Below the pieces are notes generated by a model that made no database searches, was not told where the DNA came from, and saw nothing but the letters and a program-made list of their open reading frames with translations. DNA of 64,000 nucleotides, taken from assembly GCF_000340885.1 (NCBI RefSeq), contig NC_020291.1, positions 1,921,001 to 1,985,000 on the forward strand. The letters run 5' to 3'. Positions 1-9,036 of the stretch are shown piece after piece. The stretch's first letter is position 1. Each line of letters starts with the position of its first letter. The stretch comes from Clostridium saccharoperbutylacetonicum N1-4(HMT) (lineage in GTDB: Bacteria; Bacillota; Clostridia; Clostridiales; Clostridiaceae). The translations under genes were made by a program, and so were the position numbers.

Positions 1-1328
1 ATACAATAAGACTTTCACATTATCAACATAATGATTATTTTTATAGCCTTTGTGACCGTGAAGGGATACTAGTTTGGGCTGAAATTCCATTTATCAGTAT
101 TCCAACTACTTCAGATAAAGAAAATACCAATGCAAAAGAACAATTAGAAAGACTAATAAAGCAAGCCTATAATCATAGCTCAATTTATTGCTGGGGAGTT
201 CAAAATGAAATTACCATAGCAATAGAAAATGAACAAATATATGAAATGGTAAAAGAGCTTGCAGTTATGGCTAAAGAGTTAGACTCAAGCAGATTTATTG
301 CACAGGCCAATATTCATTCTGTAGCTAATGAAAGTGCATTAAATGAGTTGACTGATTTTGTAGGTTATAACCTATATTATGGCTGGTACTACAAGGAAAT
401 GCAGGATTTAGGAACAAGATTAGATGATTTTCATAAAGCAAGACCAAATGTACCAGTAATGGTTACTGAATATGGAGTTGATACTAATCCAAAGCTTCAT
501 TCCTATAATCCAACAGTAAAAGATTATACTGAAGAATATCAGCTATTGTTCCAAAATAATGCCCTTAAAACTTTTAATGAAAGACCCTTTGTTTTAGGTG
601 GTTATGTATGGGCTATGTTTGATTTTGGCAGCGAAATAAGAAATGAAGGCGGAGAAAAGGGAAGAAATCAAAAGGGCTTAGTGACTATAGATAGAAAGCT
701 TAAAAAAGATTCCTTCTATTTATGCAAGGCTTATTGGTCAAAGGAAAACTTTGTTAAGTTAGCTGGCGAAAGATTTGTAAACAGACATGAAGAAATGAAT
801 GACATAGTAGTGCTTTCAAATATTAAGTATATTAAACTTTATGTTAATGATGAATTTGTAGGTGAAATTAATAGCAGTGAACCAATGAAAAAATTTGAGG
901 CAGTTAAACTTGCTTTAGGGGAAAATAAAATTAAGGCAGAAGCTTTTGATGAAGCAGGAAATGTTTATATTGATGAAATGCTTTTAAAGCATGTTAAGGA
1001 AGCTGATGAAAGCTATGTACTTAAAAAACCAGAAGAACAAACCCATGTTACTAACTGGTTCCAAAAGTTTGATTTATCAAATGTTCAAGAAGTGGCAATT
1101 AAAGAGGGATATTATTCAACCTTTGATACCATTGAAGAACTCTATAAAGACGAAGAGGCAAAAGTTGTATTTAAGAAGTATTTTGGAGATTTAGCTGAAA
1201 GCCAGCAGTTTAAAGTAATGATGGGATTAATGACTATTGATAGTATGTCCAAGAGATCAAGATTTAACATACCAAAAGAACTATTAACTGTTATTAATAC
1301 AGAATTGAATGTAATACCTAAAAAATAA
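1..1328 (+). CDS. Glycoside hydrolase family 2 (beta-galactosidase/beta-glucuronidase type), 5'-truncated by window edge
   Basis: The reading frame is open from base 3, so this is the C-terminal part of a longer enzyme. The first visible codons read TIRLSHYQHND, the GH2 RxSHYP-like motif, followed by the WAEIPF strand. WGVQNEI carries the expected acid/base Glu and VMVTEYGVD the nucleophile Glu, so both catalytic residues are present. An NQKGL segment follows, then a C-terminal beta-sandwich. GH2 enzymes cleave beta-galactosides or beta-glucuronides by a retaining mechanism. I cannot choose between these from the visible part; an N-x-K motif occurs in glucuronidases but is also common in GH2 beta-galactosidases. 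No signal peptide can be judged because the start is missing. Confidence 0.85.
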   Translation, partial: TIRLSHYQHNDYFYSLCDREGILVWAEIPFISIPTTSDKENTNAKEQLERLIKQAYNHSSIYCWGVQNEITIAIENEQIYEMVKELAVMAKELDSSRFIAQANIHSVANESALNELTDFVGYNLYYGWYYKEMQDLGTRLDDFHKARPNVPVMVTEYGVDTNPKLHSYNPTVKDYTEEYQLLFQNNALKTFNERPFVLGGYVWAMFDFGSEIRNEGGEKGRNQKGLVTIDRKLKKDSFYLCKAYWSKENFVKLAGERFVNRHEEMNDIVVLSNIKYIKLYVNDEFVGEINSSEPMKKFEAVKLALGENKIKAEAFDEAGNVYIDEMLLKHVKEADESYVLKKPEEQTHVTNWFQKFDLSNVQEVAIKEGYYSTFDTIEELYKDEEAKVVFKKYFGDLAESQQFKVMMGLMTIDSMSKRSRFNIPKELLTVINTELNVIPKK

Positions 1329-1712
1329 GGCATATGAGTTCTAAATAAGATTGCAAATCTCAATTCAAAGAATATTTAAGATACCAACATTAATTGAGAA
1401 TTGAACATTGATAATTGTAAAATATATATTAAAAAGACAGTTCGCATAAATAGTGATATACTCCCTTTAAAGTAGACATGGTACAGTTCAAATTTCGTTG
1501 GTTATTTTTTGCAAGAAAATCTAAATAAAGAGAGTATGGTTTTTTACAAATCAGCACTGAACTTTTAGAATTAAAAGGTGATATGCATAAAATATGATGA
1601 TATAATAAAAAATAAAATTTAATGATAATTTTAGAGTTAGCAAATAATGAAATAGGATATTGATTTTAAATAAATGAAAGCTTTTACTAAACTATTTCAA
1701 TAAGGAGGTACC
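1329..1712. other. Intergenic region, 384 bp, no gene recognised
   Basis: AT-rich spacer between the GH2 gene and the RpiR regulator. A TATAAT hexamer lies at 1601-1606, about 110 bp before the regulator start, but I see no good -35 box with it. A short open stretch without a start codon lies near 1535-1600; I do not assign it. Confidence 0.4.
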
Positions 1713-2576
1713 ATGGGAGTATTAAAGGAGCTTCAGAAGTCGGAGGGGTTTACTGAAGGTGAATTAAGCATTTGCTCTTTTATTTTAAAGAATCCAGAAA
1801 AGATTGCAGGTATGTCTACAAGGGATTTGGGAATGGCGACATTTACTAGTAAAGCAGCTATTACCAGATTTTGTAGAAAGATAGGATGCGACGGATATAA
1901 TGATTTTAAACTTAAATTTGCAAGTGAAATAAAATCAATAAATTTAAATGATTTAGAAGAACAAAGTGAGCTCTCAGAGAGAGATAATATTGTTTCTATT
2001 ATAAATAAGGTAAGTGAACTTCAAAGAAAAGTAATAGAAGAAACAAAACAGGAATTTTCTTTAGAGCAATTGGTGCGAATAGGAAATATATTGGAGCAGA
2101 CAGAGTACATTGATTTTTATGTATATGATATGAATGTAAATATTGCACAGTATGGATGCAATCAGTTGTTTCATTGTGGAAAAATTGCCAATACATATAT
2201 TGCTACAAATGTACAACAGCTATTAGCACTCAGAAAATTAGAAAAACATTTAGCTATTATTATAAGCAATACTGGGGAAAATTCTAGATTAATTGAAGTT
2301 GCTAAATCCCTAAAAAAAAATAAAGTGAAGACAATTGTTATTACTGCTGATAGGAAAACTACTTTGGGACAGTTAGGGGATGAATTTTTACATGCTGTTA
2401 CGACAGAATATGTAGAAGGTTTGCAGATAAGTGCTTTTTCAACTTCTGTAAAATATATTTTAGATGTATTGTTTTGTCTTACATTTACAAAGCAATTTGA
2501 AACTAATCTGCAATTAAATAGAAGCTACGAAAAAATAGGAAAGAGTAAATTATGGGCATTACTACCTGATATGTAG
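1713..2576 (+). CDS. MurR/RpiR family transcriptional regulator (HTH + SIS)
   Basis: 287 aa, the usual family length. Residues about 1-77 form the N-terminal HTH_6 domain (SKAAITRFCRKIGCDGYNDF is the recognition-helix region). Residues about 105-265 form a SIS sugar-phosphate-binding domain (ISNTGENSRLIEVAKSL). The ribosome site AAGGAGGT lies just upstream of ATG 1713. Regulators of this family sense a sugar phosphate and control adjacent PTS and glycosidase genes. The gene is followed by its own terminator and then by the PTS IIC cluster, so control of that cluster is the likely role (inference). An inverted repeat at 2685-2717 is the candidate operator. Confidence 0.9.
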   Translation: MGVLKELQKSEGFTEGELSICSFILKNPEKIAGMSTRDLGMATFTSKAAITRFCRKIGCDGYNDFKLKFASEIKSINLNDLEEQSELSERDNIVSIINKVSELQRKVIEETKQEFSLEQLVRIGNILEQTEYIDFYVYDMNVNIAQYGCNQLFHCGKIANTYIATNVQQLLALRKLEKHLAIIISNTGENSRLIEVAKSLKKNKVKTIVITADRKTTLGQLGDEFLHAVTTEYVEGLQISAFSTSVKYILDVLFCLTFTKQFETNLQLNRSYEKIGKSKLWALLPDM

Positions 2577-2596
2577 AACTATTTTATTAACATAAC

Positions 2597-2642
2597 AATC
2601 TGGCAAGAGATTTGTATACAATCATATTGCCAGATTTTTTGT
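2597..2642 (+). terminator. Rho-independent terminator after the RpiR gene
   Basis: A perfect 10-bp stem (AATCTGGCAA at 2597-2606 with TTGCCAGATT at 2627-2636) is followed by a run of T. Confidence 0.85.
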
Positions 2643-2684
2643 TTTGTTATAGAAGTATCATTTCTATAATAATATTTTTTAAAG

Positions 2685-2717
2685 ATAATTTCATGAAACG
2701 TTGTCTCATGAAATTAT
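2685..2717. promoter_or_regulatory. 12-bp inverted repeat, candidate RpiR operator
   Basis: ATAATTTCATGA (2685-2696) and TCATGAAATTAT (2706-2717) are perfect inverted arms separated by 9 bp. The left arm lies within TTTCATGAAA, itself a palindrome of the GAAA/TTTC type often seen at RpiR-family sites. It has no T-run, which argues against a terminator. A TATAAT box lies downstream at 2791-2796, before the PTS IIA remnant. Assignment to the adjacent regulator is inference. Confidence 0.5.
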
Positions 2718-2848
2718 ATATTTTTAAAACTAATTATGAGACAAAGGCTCGAAGTGCGCAAAAAGTATTTAACTAAAATATATAATTGCTATAATGAGTT
2801 TAGTTAGCTAACGATTACATTAAATGAGATTCTAAGGAGGAAAGCAAA

Positions 2849-2993
2849 ATGGATGAAGAGTTAATAGTTATGGATATTATTGTGAATTATATACATACTG
2901 TTTGTTCATTCACAAGATTACTTAATGACATGTGTGTCAGAAAATAATTTAATTAGAGAAATAATTGAGATGAGAAAAGAAAGACAAGCGTAG
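2849..2993 (+). pseudogene. Remnant of a PTS lactose/cellobiose-type IIA gene (internal deletion and frameshift)
   Basis: A strong ribosome site (AAGGAGG) precedes ATG 2849, which opens MDEELIVMDIIVN, a typical IIA N-terminus. That frame then drifts and stops. In the +2 frame downstream the sequence reads LFVHSQDYLMTCVSENN and then REIIEMRKERQA before TAG at 2991-2993. This is the IIA C-terminal part with the active-site His segment (compare FTHAQDTLMT in the intact IIA at 25300). About 50-60 central residues of the usual 100-110 are gone, so the product cannot function. The gene sat directly ahead of the IIC gene, as expected in a PTS operon. Confidence 0.8.
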
Positions 2994-3063
2994 TAAAATA
3001 TGTAAAATCAATTAGATTTTGATTTGAATTCAATTCAAATAAGACTTATTTTTATGAATTACT

Positions 3064-3077
3064 TGAAAACGTTTATG
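3064..3077. promoter_or_regulatory. Candidate cre (CcpA) site upstream of PTS IIC
   Basis: TTGAAAACGTTTATGA contains the cre core (TGAAAACGTTT) with two mismatches at the right end. It lies about 50 bp before the IIC start. Catabolite repression of a beta-glucoside PTS would fit; the site is only a pattern match. Confidence 0.35.
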
Positions 3078-3124
3078 AAATTTTAATTATTATAAAGAAA
3101 TTATATTTTTAGGGAGGAATTATT

Positions 3125-4435
3125 ATGTCATCATTTCAGGATAATATAAATGAAAAAGTGATACCAATGATTTTGAAATTTGTTAACTTAAAGGGTGTTA
3201 TCGCATTAAAGGACGGTCTAATGTGTACATTACCTTTAACAATGGCAGGATCAATATTCTTATTATTAGCTTGTATTCCATATCAGCCATTAAATGATTG
3301 GTTATCTATTACATTAGGTGCAGGATGGACAGATCCATTATGGAAAGCCTTTGGAGCAACCTTCAACATAATAGCACTTATGGGAACAATGGGAATGGCA
3401 TATACTTATACTAAAAATGAAGGATATGAACCTCTTCCAGCAGGCATAATAGCATGTGTAGTATTTGTATTAACAATTAGGACTTCTATAACAACAAAAG
3501 GCGGAGAAACAATAGGTGACGTTATCCCAATGGCATGGACTGGCGGAAAAGGAATGATAGCTGCAATTGTTATAGGATTAATAGTTGGTGCAGTTTACTC
3601 ATGGTTTATGAAAAAGAATATTATAATAAAAATGCCAGAAGGTGTACCGCAAGGTGTTTCTAGCGCATTTGCAGCATTAATACCATCAGTAGCTATAATA
3701 CTTGGAGCAACAGTAGTTTATGCAATATTCAATTGGGGATTACAAACAACATTAGTTGAATGGATATATAAAGTAATTCAAACACCATTACAAGGTATGT
3801 CAGATTCAATGGGTGGAATAATAGTAATAGGATTTGCAATGCCATTCTTATGGTGGTTTGGAGTTCATGGTTCAACAATAGTAGGCGGTATAGTAGGAAG
3901 TCTATTAGGGTCAAATGCATTAGATAATGCAGCTATAGTTGCAAGTGGAAAAGAATTAACTATAGCAAATGGAGCTCATATTGTTACAAGTCAGTTTACA
4001 GATAATTTTTTAACATTTACAGGTTGTGGTATAACAATAGGCCTTGTTTTATCAATGTTACTAGCAGGAAAATCAGCACAATCAAAGACATTAGGTAAAC
4101 TTGCAATTGTGCCAGCTTTATTTAACATTAATGAACCAGTATTATTTGGGTTCCCGATAGTTATGAATCCATTTATGTTCTTACCATTCGTAGCTGTTCC
4201 AACAATAACAGCAATATCAACTTATTTGGCTATTAAAGTTGGTTTCTTACATCCATTTAGTGGTGTATCATTACCGTGGACAACTCCTCCAATAATTTCA
4301 GGTTTTATCCTTCAAGGTTGGAAGGGGGCATTATGGCAAATATTAATAATGGCTATGGCAACAGCTATATACTTCCCGTTCTTTAAGAAACAAGAGAGTA
4401 TCAATCTTAAAGCTGAACAAGAAGCTGATCAATAA
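3125..4435 (+). CDS. PTS cellobiose/lichenan-type transporter subunit IIC
   Basis: 436 aa integral membrane permease of the lactose/cellobiose PTS family. Multiple hydrophobic segments run from residue 30 to 420. The family motifs WWFGVHGS and FNINEPVLFGFP (the substrate-binding loop) are present. GGAGGAATT precedes the ATG. IIC transports a beta-glucoside while IIB phosphorylates it; here no IIB gene is adjacent and the IIA upstream is a remnant, so this protein must borrow IIB and IIA, for example from the operon at 23670-25635 (inference). The GH1 phospho-beta-glucosidase downstream would cleave the imported sugar phosphate. Confidence 0.93.
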   Translation: MSSFQDNINEKVIPMILKFVNLKGVIALKDGLMCTLPLTMAGSIFLLLACIPYQPLNDWLSITLGAGWTDPLWKAFGATFNIIALMGTMGMAYTYTKNEGYEPLPAGIIACVVFVLTIRTSITTKGGETIGDVIPMAWTGGKGMIAAIVIGLIVGAVYSWFMKKNIIIKMPEGVPQGVSSAFAALIPSVAIILGATVVYAIFNWGLQTTLVEWIYKVIQTPLQGMSDSMGGIIVIGFAMPFLWWFGVHGSTIVGGIVGSLLGSNALDNAAIVASGKELTIANGAHIVTSQFTDNFLTFTGCGITIGLVLSMLLAGKSAQSKTLGKLAIVPALFNINEPVLFGFPIVMNPFMFLPFVAVPTITAISTYLAIKVGFLHPFSGVSLPWTTPPIISGFILQGWKGALWQILIMAMATAIYFPFFKKQESINLKAEQEADQ

Positions 4436-4473
4436 TAGAAAACATGATTATTACTTTAAAATAAGATAACTAA

Positions 4474-4509
4474 TACTAATCCAACCTTCAATTGGCGGTT
4501 GGATTAGTA
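4474..4509 (+). repeat. Strong intergenic hairpin after PTS IIC
   Basis: ACTAATCCAACC (4475-4486) pairs perfectly with GGTTGGATTAGT (4497-4508) around a 10-nt loop. No T-run follows, so it may be an mRNA-stabilising or processing hairpin rather than a classical terminator. Confidence 0.6.
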
Positions 4510-4582
4510 CTTAATAAGGCAAATTTTTCACCAATATAGTTTATAAAACATAGTGATAGCAATGAAACTAGGAGGATTATTT

Positions 4583-4855
4583 ATGAAACTTTTTAAATTA
4601 GTAGTATCAGGAAGTGAACAAGATTTTTCAATTGCTTATAATAGTTCAAGTGATTTCATGAATTATAATGATTGTAAATATTCTGGTTCTGAAGAAGAAA
4701 AATACATTAGTTTTTTAGAGGATTTAAAAAAGAATGGTGGACCGCAGCCAGTAAATATAAAGGTTAAATTGAAAACTAAAACAGTTGATAGAGCATTTCC
4801 TAAAGATAAAGTTTTAAGTATAGAAAGTGTAGGGAATTTTGTAAGTGCATTATAG
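4583..4855 (+). CDS. Small hypothetical protein in the PTS cluster
   Basis: 90 aa from ATG 4583, chosen because TAGGAGGAT lies 6 nt upstream; an in-frame ATG at 4553 has no ribosome site. I do not recognise the family. The protein is soluble, with no signal peptide or membrane segment, and mixed acidic/lysine composition. It begins MKLFKLVVSGSEQDF, contains a PQPVNIKVKLKTKT strand-like stretch and ends SVGNFVSAL. It lies between the PTS IIC gene and a decayed kinase gene and is probably cotranscribed with them. The clear ribosome site and intact frame among decaying neighbours argue that it is a real gene. Confidence 0.6.
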   Translation: MKLFKLVVSGSEQDFSIAYNSSSDFMNYNDCKYSGSEEEKYISFLEDLKKNGGPQPVNIKVKLKTKTVDRAFPKDKVLSIESVGNFVSAL

Positions 4856-4891
4856 TTTAACTGCTAATACAAATATATTTGGAGGATTGTG

Positions 4892-5113
4892 ATGTTTAAA
4901 TTAGATGATAAAATAGATTTTCAAAGTAGAGAATGTTCTAACAGTAGGGGAACTTCTTATAGATATGATATCATGTGATTATGATGATGGTAGCTTTAGC
5001 AACAACACTTATAATAAACTGTTCGGTGGATCACCTTCAAATATTGCTATGAATGTAAAGAAACTAGAAGCCAAATCCATTGTTGCTTCTGCTATAGGAG
5101 AAGATGGGCTTCG
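4892..5113 (+). pseudogene. 5' remnant of a PfkB-family fructokinase gene (frameshifted)
   Basis: GGAGGATTGTG precedes ATG 4892 (MFKLDDKIDFQSRE), and a +1 frameshift near 4925-4932 then gives NVLTVGELLIDMIS and LFGGSPSNIAMNVKKLEAKS up to about GEDGL. This is closely similar to the N-terminal third of the intact kinase at 15812 (FTIGELLIDMIS, YFGGSPANIAMNAKKLGAES). After about 5113 the sequence switches to the 3' end of a sucrose phosphorylase gene, so the rest of the kinase is deleted. Confidence 0.85.
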
Positions 5114-5218
5114 AAAAAAGATAGCAGATATTGCGAATTATTTATAGATTTGAAAACTAGTAATTGTGTAATAGATTATATTGATGAAGAGGACAAGTTG
5201 GTTAAATATTTTGTATAA
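5114..5218 (+). pseudogene. 3' remnant of a sucrose phosphorylase gene, fused to the kinase remnant
   Basis: Read in the frame of position 5114, the sequence gives KKDSRYCELFIDLKTSN and then YIDEEDKLVKYFV with TAA at 5216-5218. It aligns with the C-terminus of the intact enzyme at 16782-18251 (EKDSKFCELFIDIKTNE, YIDEVGNLAKYKI). About 2 kb present in the intact pair is missing between the two halves of this remnant. It therefore records a past kinase/phosphorylase pair that collapsed by one large deletion. Confidence 0.85.
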
Positions 5219-5371
5219 AATAAACGAGAAAAATTTGTATGAAAAATATTTTTTAGGTATAGGATTTTTAATAGGTTAAATAAAAAAATGTAATTATAGT
5301 AATTATGCAGATATATTAGATGCAGCAATGATTGTAAGTAAGTTACAGATAGGATAACAGCATAGATATAG

Positions 5372-6814
<1,443 letters not shown>

Positions 6815-6949
6815 TTAATAAATCATAGTATTAATAAATTAGTTACATTAATAAATAAAAATATCTTATTATCTATTAGATATTTAAGAGTGTAGAGTAA
6901 CAGTCAAAGATATTATTAAAGCTAATTATACGAAGCAGGAGGAAATTAA

Positions 6950-8632
6950 ATGAATAAAAAGTGGTGGAAAGAAAGTGTAGTATATCAAATATATCCAAGA
7001 AGTTTTAAAGACAGTAATGGTGACGGAATAGGAGATTTAAAAGGAATAATTGAAAAGTTAGATTATTTAAAAGAGTTGGGAATTGATGTTATATGGTTAT
7101 CGCCAATTTATAAATCTCCAAATGATGATAATGGATATGATATAAGTGATTACAGAGATATAATGGATGAATTTGGGAGTCTTGAAGATTTTGATGTGCT
7201 GCTAGATGAAGCTCATAAAAGAAATATCAAAATAATAATGGATCTTGTAGTAAATCATACTTCAGATGAACATCGGTGGTTTATTGAGAGTAAAAAATCT
7301 GTTGATAATAAATTTAGAGACTATTATGTCTGGAAAAATGGGAAGGATGGTCAACCACCTAATAACTGGGGATCATTTTTTAGTGGCTCTACGTGGGAAT
7401 ATGATGAAGAAACGGAAATGTATTATCTTCATTTATTTTCAAAAAAACAACCTGATTTGAATTGGGAAAATAATGAGGTGAGAAATTCAGTTTATGATAT
7501 GATGAAATGGTGGCTTGATAAAGGCATTGATGGCTTTAGAATGGATGTAATAAATATGATTTCAAAGGTACAAACTTTTCCAGATGGGCCTAAAGAAGAA
7601 AATGCCTCGTATGGTGATATAGTTCCATATGCAATAAATGGACCAAGAGTACATGAATTCCTTAAGGAGATGCATAAAGAAGTACTTTCAAAGTATGACA
7701 TTATGACCGTAGGTGAAACTCCGGCAGTTAGTCCAGAGGATGTTTTGAAGTATGCAGGGGAAAATGAAGAAGAATTAAATATGGTTTTTCACTTTGAGCA
7801 TATGGATTTAGGATTTGGCCCAGAAGGAAAATGGAGTAACCTTGGATTTAAGCTCACTGAACTTAAGGGGATTTTAACTAAGTGGCAAAAGGCCTTAGAG
7901 AATGACGGATGGAATAGTTTGTATTGGGACAATCATGATCAACCTCGAGCAGTATCAAGGTTTGGAAACGATAAGGAATACTGGCTGGAATCTGCCAAAA
8001 TGCTTGGAACCTGCCTTCACATGATGAAAGGAACCCCATATATATTCCAGGGGGAAGAAATAGGTATGACTAATGTAGCTTTTGACAATATAGAAGATTA
8101 TAGGGATATTGAAACTTTAAATTCATACGAAGAGTTGGTTGAAAAAAAAGGCAAAAACAAGGAGGAAATGATGCAGGCCATACATGACAGAAGTCGTGAC
8201 AATGCACGTACTCCTATGCAATGGGATGATAGTGAAAATGCTGGATTCACTTTAGGAGAACCTTGGATAAAAGTGAATCCAAATTATATAAATATCAATG
8301 CTAAAGCACAAATAGACGACAAAGATTCTATATTTAATTATTACAAAAAATTAATAAGTATACGAAAAGAATATCCTATTGTAGTGTATGGAAGATATGA
8401 TTTAATTCTTGAAGAAAGTGAAAAGATATATGCATACACAAGAACTTTAGACAATGAAAAGTTATTGGTTATATGTAATTTTACAGAAAAAGAAACCTTA
8501 TTTCAAACTCCAAGTGATATAAATACAAATTCTCAAAAGCTAATAATAAGTAATTACGATGTATTTAATCATGATTTAACAAATATAGTACTTAGACCAT
8601 ATGAAACTAGGGTATATTTATTGCAGATATAA
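6950..8632 (+). CDS. malL: Oligo-1,6-glucosidase / alpha-glucosidase, GH13
   Basis: 560 aa cytoplasmic enzyme with no signal peptide. The N-terminus WWKESVVYQIYPRSFKDSNG is typical of the MalL/TreC group. Catalytic residues are Asp199 (GFRMDVIN), Glu256 (TVGETP) and Asp330 (DNHDQPR), almost the same positions as in the Bacillus oligo-1,6-glucosidases. Val follows the nucleophile, which is associated with alpha-1,6 rather than maltose preference in this group. It would release glucose from isomalto-oligosaccharides, possibly also from sucrose-type sugars. AGGAGGAAATTA precedes the ATG. A trehalose-6-phosphate hydrolase is a less likely alternative. Confidence 0.85.
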   Translation: MNKKWWKESVVYQIYPRSFKDSNGDGIGDLKGIIEKLDYLKELGIDVIWLSPIYKSPNDDNGYDISDYRDIMDEFGSLEDFDVLLDEAHKRNIKIIMDLVVNHTSDEHRWFIESKKSVDNKFRDYYVWKNGKDGQPPNNWGSFFSGSTWEYDEETEMYYLHLFSKKQPDLNWENNEVRNSVYDMMKWWLDKGIDGFRMDVINMISKVQTFPDGPKEENASYGDIVPYAINGPRVHEFLKEMHKEVLSKYDIMTVGETPAVSPEDVLKYAGENEEELNMVFHFEHMDLGFGPEGKWSNLGFKLTELKGILTKWQKALENDGWNSLYWDNHDQPRAVSRFGNDKEYWLESAKMLGTCLHMMKGTPYIFQGEEIGMTNVAFDNIEDYRDIETLNSYEELVEKKGKNKEEMMQAIHDRSRDNARTPMQWDDSENAGFTLGEPWIKVNPNYININAKAQIDDKDSIFNYYKKLISIRKEYPIVVYGRYDLILEESEKIYAYTRTLDNEKLLVICNFTEKETLFQTPSDINTNSQKLIISNYDVFNHDLTNIVLRPYETRVYLLQI

Positions 8633-8681
8633 TACTATTAAATTAGTTGCAAGTAGTTAAAAGCCTTTTAAAAAATTATAT

Positions 8682-8730
8682 AGCTATATCAGATTGAGTT
8701 TTTTAAACCAATATTGATATAGCTTTTTTT
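8682..8730 (+). terminator. Terminator after the GH13 gene
   Basis: AGCTATATCA (8682-8691) pairs with TGATATAGCT (8715-8724), followed by a run of T. Confidence 0.85.
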
Positions 8731-9036
8731 GTATTTTAATTCACGAAATTTTTTTGTAGAAGTTTTAGCATTGTGCAAAAAATAGAAACTGTAATTAAGA
8801 ATGAGATAAGAAATATATGACATGATGTAGGAGAAGTCACTATGAATAGAGTAAAATAAGATGGGCATTTTAATATTACATTTGTAAACATAGAATAAAT
8901 TTTTTGAGTGTGCCTTAACTTTTTTATTAAAAACAATCTGCTTTAATGTTATAATTATTGTAAATAAGTTAAAAATTATAATGAGCATAAGTTAAATAAT
9001 AGATTAGAATAATTATAAAGAGATAGGGGTGATTTC
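8731..9036. other. Intergenic region, about 300 bp
   Basis: AT-rich leader of the AAA-ATPase-like gene. TATAAT at 8950-8955 could be a -10 box (the -35 region is weak). No gene is supported; the long minus-strand frames here are AT-rich noise. Confidence 0.4.

Noticed and set aside
8689..8988. 99-codon minus-strand frame
   Set aside because: AT-rich intergenic translation overlapping a terminator; no ribosome site or family.
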